A model generated the notes under the pieces. That model saw only the letters and a program-made list of their open reading frames with translations, was not told the origin of the DNA and did no database searches. DNA of 64,000 nucleotides from Arcuatula senhousia (lineage: Eukaryota > Mollusca > Bivalvia > Mytilida > Mytilidae), in the NCBI GenBank assembly GCA_963971305.1, contig OZ020317.1, forward strand, positions 21,532,001-21,596,000. Reading direction: 5' to 3'. The position numbers and the translations under genes are program-made. Positions 25,901-35,443 of the stretch are shown here, piece after piece (position 1 is the stretch's first letter; each line of letters opens with the position of its first letter).

Positions 25901-28900
25901 AAGGTCTAATATTTTGTATACAGCTTTTTTCTATGCTACCATATGGTGTATACCAACTTTATGCTCCTAGGTCATCTACTTCCTGTTTAATGTATATTTT
26001 GACTTTTTTTCTACTTTTTCAGGATCAAAGCAAAATAGTATTTGCCAAGCTAGATTGTGATTCAGAAAGTAAGTACAGTTGCCTTGGAAACCATGGTAAC
26101 CTGGCAACTTTTTTATTGTTTGAAGCCTTGAGAAGGAAAATATATATCTGGTTAAACCCTGTTCTTTTAATCGTATTAATCATGTTAATATAATTAATGT
26201 AGTTTTGAGATAAATTTTCAAGATATCATGTAACAGCAAAATAAATGCAATGATTGAAAATTTTCCCCTTAGGCCATTATAAAATAATTCCTAGATTCTC
26301 ATGTACATTTCTAAAAAGTTTGACGTGGGTGGGCAAATTAAATTTTTGATTTTTTTATCCATTTCGAAAAATATTCTGCCATTTTAAAGAAAATTGGTCA
26401 AAATAAAACAAAATTTGCTAAAAAATCAGAATATAATTTCTTTGAGGGGATTGCAAAAAATGGGTGGGAAGAGATGAGAATCTAAATATTCTTTTAATGT
26501 ATAATGGCCTTAATATTACATTGGTAAAACTACTTTACTTTTAATTCACATTGTACATTTTTCACTATTTAATAATGACTTTTAGTGTTTTAGAATTGTT
26601 ACTCAAATTTGTGTTGTCCAATTTGGGTTTTAATTTCTGGTATTCTCTCTTCTATAGATTCAATAGCAGCACAGTATCACATTAGTAAATATCCTACACT
26701 AAAACTTTTCCGTAACGGTGAACCGTTAAAGAAAGAGTATCGGGGTCAGAGGTCAGTAGATTCTCTCGCCAGCTTTATCCAGGAACAGTTGAAAGACACG
26801 GTTGAACAACACACCACTCTGGAATCATTAGATGAAGTTGATGTAAGTTTATGTGTTCATTTTAGTACCTGAAAAAAAAAGTTGCAATACTTATGATTGA
26901 AAGATTTTTAAAAATTTTCTTTACCTTCAACTTTGCACCATTTAAAAATATTTTGGGTCTTAAATTTTAAGGCATACAGATGTTATTGATTTAAGAAAGA
27001 GTCCAAATCATGAAATGTATAAATGTATAATGTATAAAAGTACACTACCTCCATATATTTAAAGCAGCAATTTGCTGAAACGTGGCCTACAGGACATAAG
27101 CAATATCGATCAAGATCCACTGTGGTAAAAAGGCCAGTAGCCATCAATGTGACCAATGGTAGTTGCTGGGCTTAACTGCAATTGAACCCCAGAAAAAATT
27201 AAATGTTTTTTTTATAAAGTAAACTTGTCCTCCCATAGCCTGTATGCATACATTTTATAATTATGCATATTTTGTTTTTATCTTGTTATTTAATCTTTCG
27301 CAATCTTTCATTTGTAGTTGAACAAAAGACATGTCATTGGCTATTTTGCTACACAAGACTCAAATCAGTACAAAACCTTTGCTAAAGTAGCCAACGTTCT
27401 TAGAGATGCCTGCCAATTCCATGCTGCTATAGGGTAAGATGCTCATCCAAATAATAAAATCCAGATAATGAGATGTGGAATGAGTACATGACACAACCTA
27501 CAATATAAACAACAATTTTAAAAAATTATAAAAATTAAAATTTTATGCAGATAAACAGCATAGGAATATTTCCCAAAATATTAAAAGAGAGGCTTTGTTA
27601 AAGTTTTTATTTAAATTCAATTTTTACCACAATGTGTCGATATTGGAGATTATTAAAATGAATAGAAACTGAAGACAGTATGTCCCAAATTGTATAAAAT
27701 GATTAATGTAAGACGGCCCTGAAATTTTTTTTTTAAAAGGTTTTCTCAGCAATTACTTATCCCAGTTTCTTGATTTTTGGTTTGCATCATAACCAGGGTC
27801 TCATTGTTTTCAATTTCATGTTTGTTACTCACCCACTTCCTGTTAAAAAGTCCTGCTTATATGAAGTTACATAGTCTTCAAGTTCAACAGCCTTAACCAG
27901 TAGAATTGTTTTTAAACTGGAAATATTTCCCTCCATAAAAAGATGGGGTTACATGCCATTATTGCATAACAAGCAAAGAAAATCCTAAATTTGGACTTGT
28001 TCTTGAAATTAAAAAAAAACATTGATATCTAGGACTTGTTTTATTTTTAGACCAGTTTCAGAGTCTGAGAGAACAGGAGGGGATGTGGTTGTTTACAGAG
28101 CTCCTAATGTAAGTCACACACAAAGTAATGAGATGGGTTGCTATAAAAATGTATATATGTATATTTTTATGTCGCCTGCAACGTGTTGCAGAAGCGACAT
28201 ATAGGGGTTACTTTGGCACTATCCGTCGTCTTGCGTCCTGCGGCGTCACAAAAATTTCCGTCGCAGTTTTCCAGGCAACTACATGCCACAGCCTCTTGAT
28301 ATTTGGTATGTAGCTTCATCCCAAAGTACTATAAGGTGTAAAGCGATTTTATGCCGGAAAAATAACTACTTCCTGTTTGACGAATACTTAACGTTTTATA
28401 TGTAATGGACATAGGTGCAAAATTTTCGTCGCAGTTTTCCAGGCAACTACATGCCACAGCCTCTTGATATTTGGTATGTAGCTTCATCGCATAGTACTGT
28501 AAGGTGTAAAGCGATTTCATGCGGGGAAAAATAACTACTTCCTGTTTGACGAATACTTAACGTTTTATATATAATGGACATAGGTGCAAAATTTTCGTCA
28601 CAGTTTTCCAGGCAACTACTTGCCACAGCCTCTTCATATTTGGTATGTAGCTTCATCGCATAGTATTATAAGGTGTAAAGCGATTTCCTGCCCGAAAAAT
28701 AACCACTTCCTGTTTGATGAAAACTTAATGTTTTACATGTATATACAATGGACATTGATGCCAAATTTTGGTCGCAGTTTTCCAGGCAACTACATGCCAC
28801 AGCCTCTTGATATTTGGTATGTAGCTTCATTGTGTAGTACTATAAGGTGTAAGGCGATTTTATTCCTGAAAATTAACTACTTCCTGTTTGGCGAATAAAC

Positions 28901-31900
28901 ATAGATACGCAGGCGACATATGCCTTCCAGGGAAGGCTCCATCTAGTTAGAATTTATCTCTCGTCATCAGCATTGGAATCAAAATAATTGGAAGGCTAAA
29001 ATAGATGATAATGAAATGCAGAATAAATGAACGTGACACAAACAACTTAAAGAATTGGCAATTTAAAAAATTCCAATGGGAAAAAACCAGCAGTCTTCTT
29101 CATGACCAGAGGTTGCCGCTCGCTGTCTTGCATTTGCCCAAGACTAAAAATACAATGCACAAAGTTCAATACTTATTCCAAAATTCTTAAGGATAGAACC
29201 ATTTTTGGACATAGAACAAACACAAAGATTACAGGAACCAATAAAAGCTTCTTCAAAGATTCCTGGTTTTGGAAAGACACTAAACCAGAAGTGTCAGAAG
29301 AGTAGTATTCTGCCAAGAAAACCAAAACCATCTTCTAGTGGATTCCACTTAATTGAACATAATGAATTTAACTTTTTCGTTTATATAAAGATGGATAAAG
29401 ACATGAATTCTTCTCAAGTCTTGTTCAATGAATAAAAAAGTATTATTCTATTTGCAATCCCAGAGTATTTCAAAAAGAATGCCCCAAATACATATACACA
29501 TTTTATAGATATTTTGCTGTGGTCAACAAATACAAAATATTCTACTAAAACAAAAGTTTTATTGGATGTTTGAAAGGTGCCATATAAAAATCTAGTTATC
29601 AACTTAAATATTTAACATAGAGCTTTTAAAGGGCAAAAGGTACATTTACAAATACATGTAATATGTATTTTATTTCTATTTTTCTAGACCAGGAAAGAAG
29701 ATTTAACATATATAGGTTCTCTGGAATCTTATGAGCACCTACACCAGTGGGCCCTAGATAAATGTGTGCCATTAGTAAGGGAGATTACTTTTGAAAATGC
29801 AGAGGTATGAAATTAAATATGTTATTTTCCAGTTAGTGAACAATTTGCATTTTCTGAATATTTTGCAGATTTTGGTGCGTAATTGTTAGTAACTTGCAAT
29901 ATTTCTTGTCAGTCTTTTGGAGACTTTATCTCTGGCTAAAAAGATTAAATTGGAAAGAAATATAAATTGAGTGCTTCCTAGTAGAGCCAAAGTAAACAGG
30001 GCAAGGAGTAGTAAGTACATGTACAAATGTATTGTAAATTAGTTTGGTTTTATTTAGAATATAAGGTGAACTTTTCTTTTCTCATTCTCTATTTACCTAG
30101 TGTTGCAGGAATTAACAAAGAAGTGATTGTTATTCCTGAGTTAAAATTGAATGTCGTGTGACATTTTTTAATGGCAGGCGGGGAAAAAATTTTTGTAACA
30201 GTTTTCTCAGCAACTACTAATCATAGCCACTTGATATTTGGTATACAGCATCAGGGTGGGGTCCCATAACGTGGGATTTGATTTTAGGTCTGTCGCTCAC
30301 CTACTTCCTGTTTAACGAAATCCGACCATTTTTGATTTTGACCGATTTTCTTACCTATCTTTTACACCTTTTAATTGCAGGAATTAACAGAAGAAGGATT
30401 GTCAATCCTGAGTAAATTGAATGTTTGACATTTTCTGACCATTCTTCTACACCTTTTGATTGCAGGAATTAACAGAAGAAGTTATTGTCATTCCTGAGTT
30501 AAATTTGAATGTTTGACATTTTCTGACCTTTCTTTCACACCTATTAATTGCAGGAATTAACAGAAGAAGGATTGCCATTCCTGATTTTGTTCTACAACCC
30601 TGACGACCTGTCCATAAAAGACCGATTCCAGAATGAGGTCATGAAACAATTATTACCAGAAAAAAGTAAGCTGAATTAAAAAAATCTCTTACCGTATAGC
30701 AGGAAATTTTCTCGAGGTTCTAATTTTCGCTATATTTGCGATCATTATTCTATCACGAAATTTAGAATCAACATAAATTTGTATTGGGAATATTATTAAA
30801 TCGCGAAAATAAATCTCCGTGTATATAACAACTTGGTCATTTGGTCATGTTGGTATGAAATCGCGAAAATTATCCGCTATACGGTATTGTTATATAACTC
30901 CAGAAAATTACAACATAATATCAGATAAAAAACTTAAAAATGCATTATATTGTGCAGAAAGTCAAAAATCTATTCTGACAGTTAAAAAATGTAAAATTAA
31001 AAATCCACAACATTTTATTTTGAGGTCTAAACCTCAAAATTTGATCAACACAAAAGTAAATGATTTTACAGTATGGTAGTGAGTTAAATTTGTCAGGAAT
31101 TTCATCAATTTTATTATTTTGCATATTTTCTTGTAGATAATATAAACTTTTTAACAGCCGATGGAGCGAAGTTTTCCCATCCTCTACACCACTTGGGTAA
31201 AACATCCAAAGATTTACCTGTTTTAGCCATAGATAGCTTTAGACATATGTATGTCTTTCCTCACAATGTTAATACAGATTTAGAGTAAGTATAGAAAAGA
31301 TTTATCTGTTATAGCCATAGATAGCTTTAGACATATACATGTATGTATGTCTTTCCTAATGTTAATACAGATTTAGAGTGAGTATAACTTCTTAGACTGT
31401 GTATGAATTGAGAGATGAGATGTGGTATTATTGAAACTACATGTATAAACATGTAGTATCAATATTAAGACATGTATATACATGTAGTAGATACAAATAC
31501 AAATAATGAAATTTAGAATAAGTATACATGAATCCCAATCCATAAAATAATCACAATTTCAAAATCTGCTGTGGAAAAAAGTTAGCAGTAGAACACAAGC
31601 TGAGGGATTCTAGTTCCTAAAATGAACTTTTTGTCTTGCTTTGAAATTGTTCATTGGCCATTGTTTACTAAGTAAAAAAAAATCTAGGTTATACTATTGT
31701 GACAGTTGAGCAGGGAAATGTTTTCCTTAGCAACTGTAAATCACAGCCTCTTGATATTTTGTTTTTATGCAGCCTCAAGGTGTTTCATTTCAGATCATAG
31801 CTGTAGAATTTTTGAATGGAATTTCAGGCTGTACTTTATAATTAAGACAATATTAGTAAGTTGATGTTTAACATAGTATGCTTGCTTATTTTTGCAGAAA

Positions 31901-34098
31901 ACCAGGTCTTTTGGTGCAATTTATAAGTGATTTACATTCAGGCAAATTACACAGGGAGTTTCACCATGGACCTGATCCAACGACCACAACTACAGAACCC
32001 CCAGCGCCTGGCGTAAGTCTGTCTACTTAAATATATATGTAAAATTTTATCTGCCTTTAATTTCAGCAAACCAGGGCTACTCGCTCAGTTCATTGCAGAT
32101 TTGCATTCTGGGAAATTGCACCGAGAGTATCATTACGGGCCAGAAACGACTGAGGCCCCCTACCCCGTTCCGACTCCCACCCCTGATCTACAAGGGGGAG
32201 GTGTAAGTTATTTGGTGATGGGGGTATCAAGGCTTTATTATTGCATGCAAGGTTTCAGGATACAGTACATGATACAATTAATATTCAGAACATAACATAT
32301 TTATTAGGGCTCCACATCAAAAATAAGAAAGCTCTTTAGTTTACATTTAAGTCTGTCTGTCTTTCTGTATTTTCAATTTCTTCTGAACGCTAAAACTATT
32401 GACAGAATTGTTCTGACATTTTGTCAAGTAGCTACACAGGATGTCAAAACATGCATATTAAAATTTCATGTAAGTCTTTTTATACCCTGCCACACGAAGT
32501 GGCATCTTGCATGCATTATAATTAGTGAACGATATGCATGTTTTCTTTGCTGATTTAAATAAAAAAAACTTGGTGTTAAATACATGTATACTGTATTTTT
32601 AAAAAAGTTAAATGTACACACCATTTATTGACGATAATAAAAAATGCTCACCTTAAGAATTTTGACATGCATGGGGCTTCTATTTCAAAATGCCTGCTCA
32701 GCTTTGGTTAGGCATGCATATGATAAAAGAAAAAATATATTGAATAGACATGGAAAAAAATATCTTTTGTTTGAAATGTATACAATCTTACTTTAAAAAA
32801 CAACCATTTTGATCAATGTTTTCCTGTCACTTTCATCCCATGGACTTGTATATTAACACTTGAACAATTTGATATTTTTAAATCAATTGTTGAAACAGTA
32901 AAAGATTAGAATGTGGAAGTTTTTTTCTGTTACTATTAAGAGGCCTTTGGTTGATACAAATATTTTTTTTATACAAAAATGGATAAAAAGTATAATTTTT
33001 GTAGGACTTACCTACAAGAGCCAATTTATAGCCTGTGAAATTTAATAGAAGCTTAGCCTTCCCACTCCAAAAAATCACTTCCAGAGGTGTTTACCATTAC
33101 TGATTTTCAGTAATCATTCTTGATTTGAGTTCCAAAATACTCATCACTGATTACCCTCTGAAATTACTCATTTATGCATTTGTAACAATGTTAATGAAAT
33201 ATTTGCTCTTTCTGTTATTTTAGTACATCCCAATGTTAAAACCAGTTTTGTGCAATGGAAAATCTAAATAACTTTATGATTATTTTTGATATTACAAACA
33301 CAAAATTGATAAATGTAGTTTTAATTACCTGTACAAAATTTCAGATTACTGATTACTGGTCAAAATTACTGAAAAAAGTCGTTCAAATTACTGGCAACAC
33401 AAAAAGAGGGTAAACACCTCTGCACTTCTCTCTACAGTGAATCTCTAGAACAGTTACTGATGTTCAAAATTGTAGAAATATCACCAAGTTAAAATCCAGC
33501 ATGGCAAGAAGGGAAAATGTTTTTGTAACAGTCTTTTTAGCATCATGATATTTATAATGCACATGTTGCATTCAGTGTTGAATTGGCCATTCCTTTAGAG
33601 GGCACCCTGGTAATACTATTAGTCCTGGCCCTCGTTTTACTAAAGGTCATAAGTCTTAAGTTTGGTCATAACTCTTAAATATTCTCTATAATTTATGACC
33701 GATCATAGGTCGTAAGTTCTTTAGTACAACAGGCCTATGGGTTAAAAAATAAAATAGATCCTAGGTAACTGAAGAAAAGTGTACTTTTGGAACATTTCCA
33801 CTTCCTTGTTCTATCCCAAGTAAACGTGTTTTCGTCTTGAGGTCCTCAAAGGTTTTAAATTACGAACACAAACCCAGTCTCTTGCTCTTTACTTCCTGTT
33901 TAATAAAATTCTGCCATTGGTCTTTCACCCGTTTTCTTTTTTCCATTGCAGGAAGCTGTCAAAGCTGCTGAACACTTGCCTCATGATAAAACAGAAGACA
34001 AACCAGCTGTTAAACAGCCGACATCGCCACCAGAGTCATCATTTATAAAATTAGCGCCATCTAGGAACAGATATACAATACTCAGAGACGAGCTTTAA
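13994..34098 (+). CDS. ERP44: ERp44, thioredoxin-family ER/ERGIC chaperone (complete, 13 coding exons per transcript)
   Basis: ERp44 retains Ero1 and unassembled thiol-bearing secretory clients by mixed disulfides and returns them to the ER through KDEL receptors. Exons: 13994-14050, 18043-18112, 22617-22656, 25363-25432, 26023-26068, 26658-26842, 27318-27433, 28051-28108, 29688-29804, 30554-30665, 31137-31284, then either 31898-32012 or 32067-32202, then 33952-34098. All are GT-AG and in phase, giving 426 or 433 residues (human 406). Exons 1-2 encode a signal peptide (SVQFLLALQLLNCISPVYLE). The thioredoxin domain follows with VNFYADWCRFSQ, which has the family's single-Cys CRFS active site, and the cis-Pro context ISKYPTLKLFRNG. 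The later b and b' domains include FATQDSNQYKTF, PLVREITFENAEELTEEG and VLAIDSFRHMYVF. The C-tail ends SSFIKLAPSRNRYTILRDEL, an RDEL retrieval signal. The start is the only ATG leading into a signal peptide. Confidence 0.96.
14643..14740. mobile_element. 98-bp near-perfect palindromic MITE with 9-bp target duplication
   Basis: The arms CATCTTCGCTAGCCAAGGG and CCCTTGGCTAGGGAAGATG pair, as do the inner blocks GGGTTAC/GTAACCC and GCTATcTCT/AGAaATAGC. ATTTCTGAT occurs exactly on both sides (14634-14642 and 14741-14749). It lies in ERP44 intron 1. The 9-bp duplication suggests Mutator-like mobilisation. Confidence 0.82.
15000..18042. other. ERP44 intron 1, 3' part: no gene recognised
   Basis: AT-rich intronic DNA. 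Short hairpins such as the cacctccgctgaaatggaggtg stem near 16525 and diffuse repeats are present. Small open frames of about 60-110 codons on the minus strand show no recognisable domain or codon pattern. Confidence 0.5.
18541..18748. mobile_element. TA-flanked MITE (CTGTGGTTTCATTATTATTCGTGG family)
   Basis: The ends are imperfect inverted repeats (CTCTGGATTAATTTATTTTCG against CGAATAATAATGAAACCACAG) flanked by TA, which fits Tc1/mariner-type mobilisation. Related degenerate copies are at about 34245-34448 and 52347-52546. It lies in ERP44 intron 2. Confidence 0.6.
19030..19192. repeat. Degenerate MITE end and homopolymer tracts
   Basis: The right end 'ccccctgtcccac...atggaacagcc' followed by TAA resembles the right end of the 1380-1567 element. 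The matching left end is not visible. A run of C at about 19064-19076 precedes A-rich runs. Confidence 0.4.
19431..20316. mobile_element. Nested non-autonomous hAT element with perfect 8-bp target duplication
   Basis: CAAGGGTCTGGAAA and TTTCCAGACCCTTG form the TIRs. GTACATGT is repeated exactly outside (19423-19430 and 20317-20324). The interior includes GAAAGTGAAAGTGAAAGT (about 19690-19708), which looks like an interferon-response/IRF-type element, and TGAGTTGACTCA. No transposase is seen. Insertion into the surrounding TIR element makes it the younger of the two. Confidence 0.88.
20860..21126 (-). CDS. Unrecognised short frame inside the 2.25-kb element (possible first exon)
   Basis: The 88-codon frame starts MADHNNNVESADYFQIIING. 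Its ATG is in good context (gtagcATGG), and an inverted CCAAT box (gattggacaattg) lies about 140 bp upstream on the minus strand. The N-terminal 70 residues look like ordinary soluble protein (QIIINGKSSIRKFNLTLLEV, DPNDGIEDDPYILFEVLKSF); the last residues look like run-off into an intron. No family is recognised. It may be a captured or element-borne first exon, or chance. Confidence 0.3.
   Translation of the reverse strand: MADHNNNVESADYFQIIINGKSSIRKFNLTLLEVPGAITRVTCLAKGQSKADPNDGIEDDPYILFEVLKSFGFVACFIYCLTPNKTLF
21735..21749. repeat. Poly-G tract
   Basis: A run of about 15 G in an AT-rich intron of ERP44. It is a simple repeat and possibly length-variable. Confidence 0.8.
22743..22806 (-). 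repeat. Truncated 3'-tail copy of the Naiad Penelope-like element
   Basis: 'aatagaaaataaagagatgtggaataagtgtac' then 'cgaccca gcccacaa' matches, in reverse, the last about 65 bp of the element at 56998-61125 almost base for base. It is a minimal 5'-truncated insertion in ERP44 intron 3, in antisense orientation. Confidence 0.75.
22853..23634 (+). mobile_element. HINE-like tandem-repeat element, family 1, copy A
   Basis: It starts TATGTCGCCTGCAAC with a hairpin closing at AGAAGTGACATA. Four tandem monomers of about 140 bp follow, each with CAGTTTTCCAGGCAACTAC, TTGATATTTGGTATGTAGC and AACTACTTCCTGTTTG. Then comes the inverted subterminal block GCAGGCGACATA, a CCTTCCggggAAGG hairpin and the end CTCCATCTAG before T. 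Terminal hairpins, subterminal inverted repeats, tandem core and CTAG|T fit Helentron-associated (DINE-1/pearl-like) non-autonomous elements. It lies in ERP44 intron 3. Confidence 0.7.
23635..24573 (+). mobile_element. HINE-like tandem-repeat element, family 2, abutting family 1
   Basis: The 5' hairpin GTCCCCCGCCGCAACGCGTCGGAGGGAC is followed by a (CCGT)n run and monomers of about 335 bp (starts near 23700, 24035 and 24370, the last partial). Each carries GTGGGTGCAACTCCT and a 'tcggttacctaggtgcacagg' block. The 3' end has inverted GCGGCGGCGGGGGAC, the palindrome GCTACGCGTAGC and CTTG before T. It begins exactly where the 22853-23634 element ends. Confidence 0.65.
25790..25990 (+). repeat. Solitary tandem-element monomer
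   Basis: A single unit with 'cttgtctgtctctctgtccgtctg', 'gttttctaagcaactacatg', 'attttgtatacagc' and ACTTCCTGTTTAATG. It ends about 40 bp before the acceptor of the ERP44 exon at 26023 and is clearly the same core as the arrays at 22.9 and 28.2 kb. Confidence 0.55.
27070..27520 (-). repeat. Degenerate Naiad tail fragments
   Basis: 'gccatcaatgtgaccaatggtagttgctggg' (about 27137-27170) and 'gataatgagatgtggaatgagtacatgacacaacctacaat' (about 27463-27505) each resemble parts of the minus-strand 3' tail of the Penelope-like element. The ERP44 exon at 27318-27433 lies between them, so they are probably two separate old insertions. Confidence 0.4.
28168..28946 (+). mobile_element. HINE-like tandem-repeat element, family 1, copy B
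   Basis: This is a second copy of the 22853-23634 element in another ERP44 intron, same orientation. It has the same TATGTCGCCTGCAAC start and hairpin, four monomers of about 140 bp, GCAGGCGACATA, a CCTTCCagggAAGG hairpin and CTCCATCTAG before T. It starts 60 bp after the donor of the exon at 28051-28108. Confidence 0.7.
29000..29150 (-). repeat. Degenerate Naiad tail fragment
   Basis: 'gatgataatgaaatgcagaataaatgaacgtgacacaaacaac' followed by 'ccaatgggaaaaaaccagcagtcttcttcatgacc' keeps the order of the Penelope-like element's reverse-complement tail with many substitutions. The open frames overlapping it are unlikely to be genes. Confidence 0.4.
30105..30560 (+). repeat. Four-fold iteration of the ERP44 exon-10 acceptor
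   Basis: TTGCAGGAATTAACAGAAGAAGG-like sequence occurs with its AG ending at 30108, 30380, 30465 and 30553; only the last is the true exon start. The 30380-30553 copies form a minisatellite of about 85-90 bp that includes the upstream pyrimidine tract. Each decoy reads ELTEE or ELTK and then soon meets UGA in frame (for example after about 15 codons from 30381 and 30466). A HINE-type core unit lies between the first and second copies. Confidence 0.85.
30180..30350 (+). repeat. Solitary core unit of the tandem-element family
   Basis: It contains 'gtaacagttttctcagcaactact', 'cacttgatatttggtatacagcatcagg', GGTCCCATAACGTGGGAT and ACTTCCTGTTTAACG. Similar units occur at about 21790, 27730, 36895, 37800 and 49260. 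It lies in the ERP44 intron before exon 10. Confidence 0.6.
30692..30884. mobile_element. TA-flanked MITE with CCGTATAGC termini
   Basis: CCGTATAGCaGGAAATTTTC and GCGAAAATTATCCGCTATACGG are terminal inverted repeats, with TA directly outside (30690-30691 and 30885-30886). It is 193 bp long, non-coding, and lies just after ERP44 exon 10. This pattern fits Tc1/mariner-type MITEs. Confidence 0.78.
31500..31605 (-). repeat. Degenerate Naiad tail fragment
   Basis: 'aaataatgaaatttagaataagtatacatgaatccc...cacaatttcaaaatctgctgtggaaaa' parallels the better preserved tail at 49031-49170. It lies in the ERP44 intron before the alternative exon pair. Confidence 0.45.
31898..32012 (+). CDS. ERP44: ERP44 alternative exon 12a
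   Basis: It encodes KPGLLVQFISDLHSGKLHRE followed by FHHGPDPTTTTTEPPAPG, matching the end of the b' domain and the start of the flexible C-tail of vertebrate ERp44, including the conserved HREFHHGPD. It enters in phase 2 and leaves in phase 0 (115 nt). It is the more conserved member of a tandem exon duplication; exon 12b starts 54 bp later. Confidence 0.93.
32067..32202 (+). CDS. ERP44: ERP44 alternative exon 12b (mutually exclusive duplicate)
   Basis: It encodes KPGLLAQFIADLHSGKLHRE followed by YHYGPETTEAPYPVPTPTP and DLQGGG. It has its own TTTCAG acceptor and GTAAGT donor and the same phases as exon 12a (2 in, 0 out; 136 nt). Including both exons, or neither, breaks the frame. The HREFHHG of 12a becomes HREYHYG, so one His of the pair is lost, and the tail is longer and Pro-rich. 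Confidence 0.9.
33082..33422. mobile_element. hAT-like MITE with CAGAGGTGTTTACC termini
   Basis: CAGAGGTGTTTACC at the left and GGTAAACACCTCTG at the right are perfect 14-bp TIRs. The flanks share CACTTC, a possible eroded 8-bp duplication. The interior carries several ATTACTGATT units in both orientations. It lies in the last ERP44 intron. Confidence 0.7.
33618..33748. mobile_element. Small imperfect inverted-repeat element
   Basis: 'cctcgttttactaaaggtcataagtcttaag' on the left faces 'cgtaagttctttagtacaacaggcc' on the right as imperfect inverted repeats, with inner 'ggtcata'/'tatgacc' blocks. Probably an old MITE; the ends are not exact. Confidence 0.4.
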
Positions 34099-34481
34099 GG
34101 GCGAGGAAGGGAGAAAATTCATTTGTATTTTTTTTTATTGTTTTTTATGCATCTTTAATTAACTGCAAAATATAAGTCTGATTTTCACCAAAACAAGAAA
34201 TTATAGATAAAGTTCAAAAACGTAACGAAATCTTGTGCAGGTTGTTAATTATTACAATTTTTAATATCATCAAGTCCACTATGAAAGTGCTCAAAGTAGA
34301 TTGCATTTTCGTTGATTCTTGAATTTGTGGTTTTAAAAAAATCTCTATCAAAATACATGTAAATGTTTTATTCTCTATTGTTTGGGAAGTCAATTGATGT
34401 CTGACCCATGAAAATTGGTACCCAATGAACAATAATACTTTCACAGTATGGGCACCTCCTTTGAAAAAACTTCCTCATTTT
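34099..34481 (+). other. ERP44 proximal 3' UTR with a degenerate TA-type MITE
   Basis: Sequence after the ERP44 stop is AT-rich. About 34245-34448 resembles the 18541 MITE family (ttttcgttgattc...attggtacccaatgaacaataatactttcacagta). No confident polyadenylation site could be assigned; AATAAA motifs occur at several places downstream, for example near 36222 and 37521. Confidence 0.45.
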
Positions 34482-35443
34482 TGTCTCGCCTGCGACGAAT
34501 AGTCGCTGAAGGCGAGACATAGGTATTACTTTCCGGCGGCGGCGGCGTCGTAAACTTATTTGTAAGACTTTTGTGGACAATGAATTGCTTAAAAGGTATA
34601 ATAGCTAGGCATCTTATATTTGGTATACAGACAGTTCAGGTTATGGTCTACGCAACTGTCACCATGCCGTGTGACCCTGACCCAATTTTCACGCTCCAGT
34701 GACTCTGTGAACTTAGGTCTTTTTTCAGGCCGTAAACTTTTTTGTAAGACTTTTGTGGACGATGAATTGCTGGGAAAGTATATTAGCTAGGCATCTGATA
34801 TTTGGTATACAGACAGTTCAGGTTATTGTCTATGCAACTGTCACCATGCCGTGTGACCCTGACCCCATTTTCATGCTCCAGTGACTCTGTGAACTTAGGT
34901 CTTTTTTCAGGCCGTAAACTTTTTTGAAAGACTTTTGTGGACGATGAATTGCTGGAAAAGTATATTAGCTAGGCATCTGATATTGGGTATACAGACAGTT
35001 TAGGTTATGGTCTACACACCTGTCACCATGCGGCGTGACCCTGACCCCATTTTCATGCTCTAGTGACTCTGTGAACTTAGGTCTTTTTCAGGCCGAAAAA
35101 CTTTTTTGTAAGACTTTTGTGGACTATGAATTGCTGGAAAATTATAATAGCTAGGCATCTGATATTGGGTATACAGACAGTTACGGTTTTGGACAACGCA
35201 ACTGTCACCATGCCATGTGACCATGACCCCATTTTTACGCTCCAGTGACTGTGAACTTTCTTTCAGACAGAAAACTTTTTGTAATACTTGTGTGGGCAAT
35301 GGATTGCTTGAATAGTATAATAGCTAGGCATCTATTATTGGGTATACAGACACTTTTGTGTTTATATCAAGAAATGAAAGCTTAGGTAGTTGATTTTAGT
35401 GATGGTGACGGCAGGCCAGACATACTTTTAGTGGCCACACTTG
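34482..35443 (+). mobile_element. HINE-like tandem-repeat element, family 3
   Basis: The 5' hairpin is TGTCTCGCCTGCGAC...GTCGCTGAAGGCGAGACA. Four to five monomers of about 175 bp follow, each with GACTTTTGTGGAC(G/A)ATGAATTGCT, GATATTTGGTATACAGACAG and CCATGCCGTGTGACCCTGAC. The 3' side has inverted GGCAGGCcaGACA, the palindrome GTGGCCAC and CTTG before TTTT. It is in the ERP44 3' region. Confidence 0.68.

Noticed and set aside
29005..29435. Overlapping plus-strand frames after ERP44 exon 8
   Set aside because: They lie in an ERP44 intron, partly over a degenerate retroelement tail, and have no supporting splice or domain signal.
31285..31380. Repeated 'gatttatctgttatagccatagatagctttagacatat' after ERP44 exon 11 as another alternative exon
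   Set aside because: It duplicates the 3' edge of exon 11 with its donor context but has indels that break the frame and no acceptor; treated as local duplication debris.
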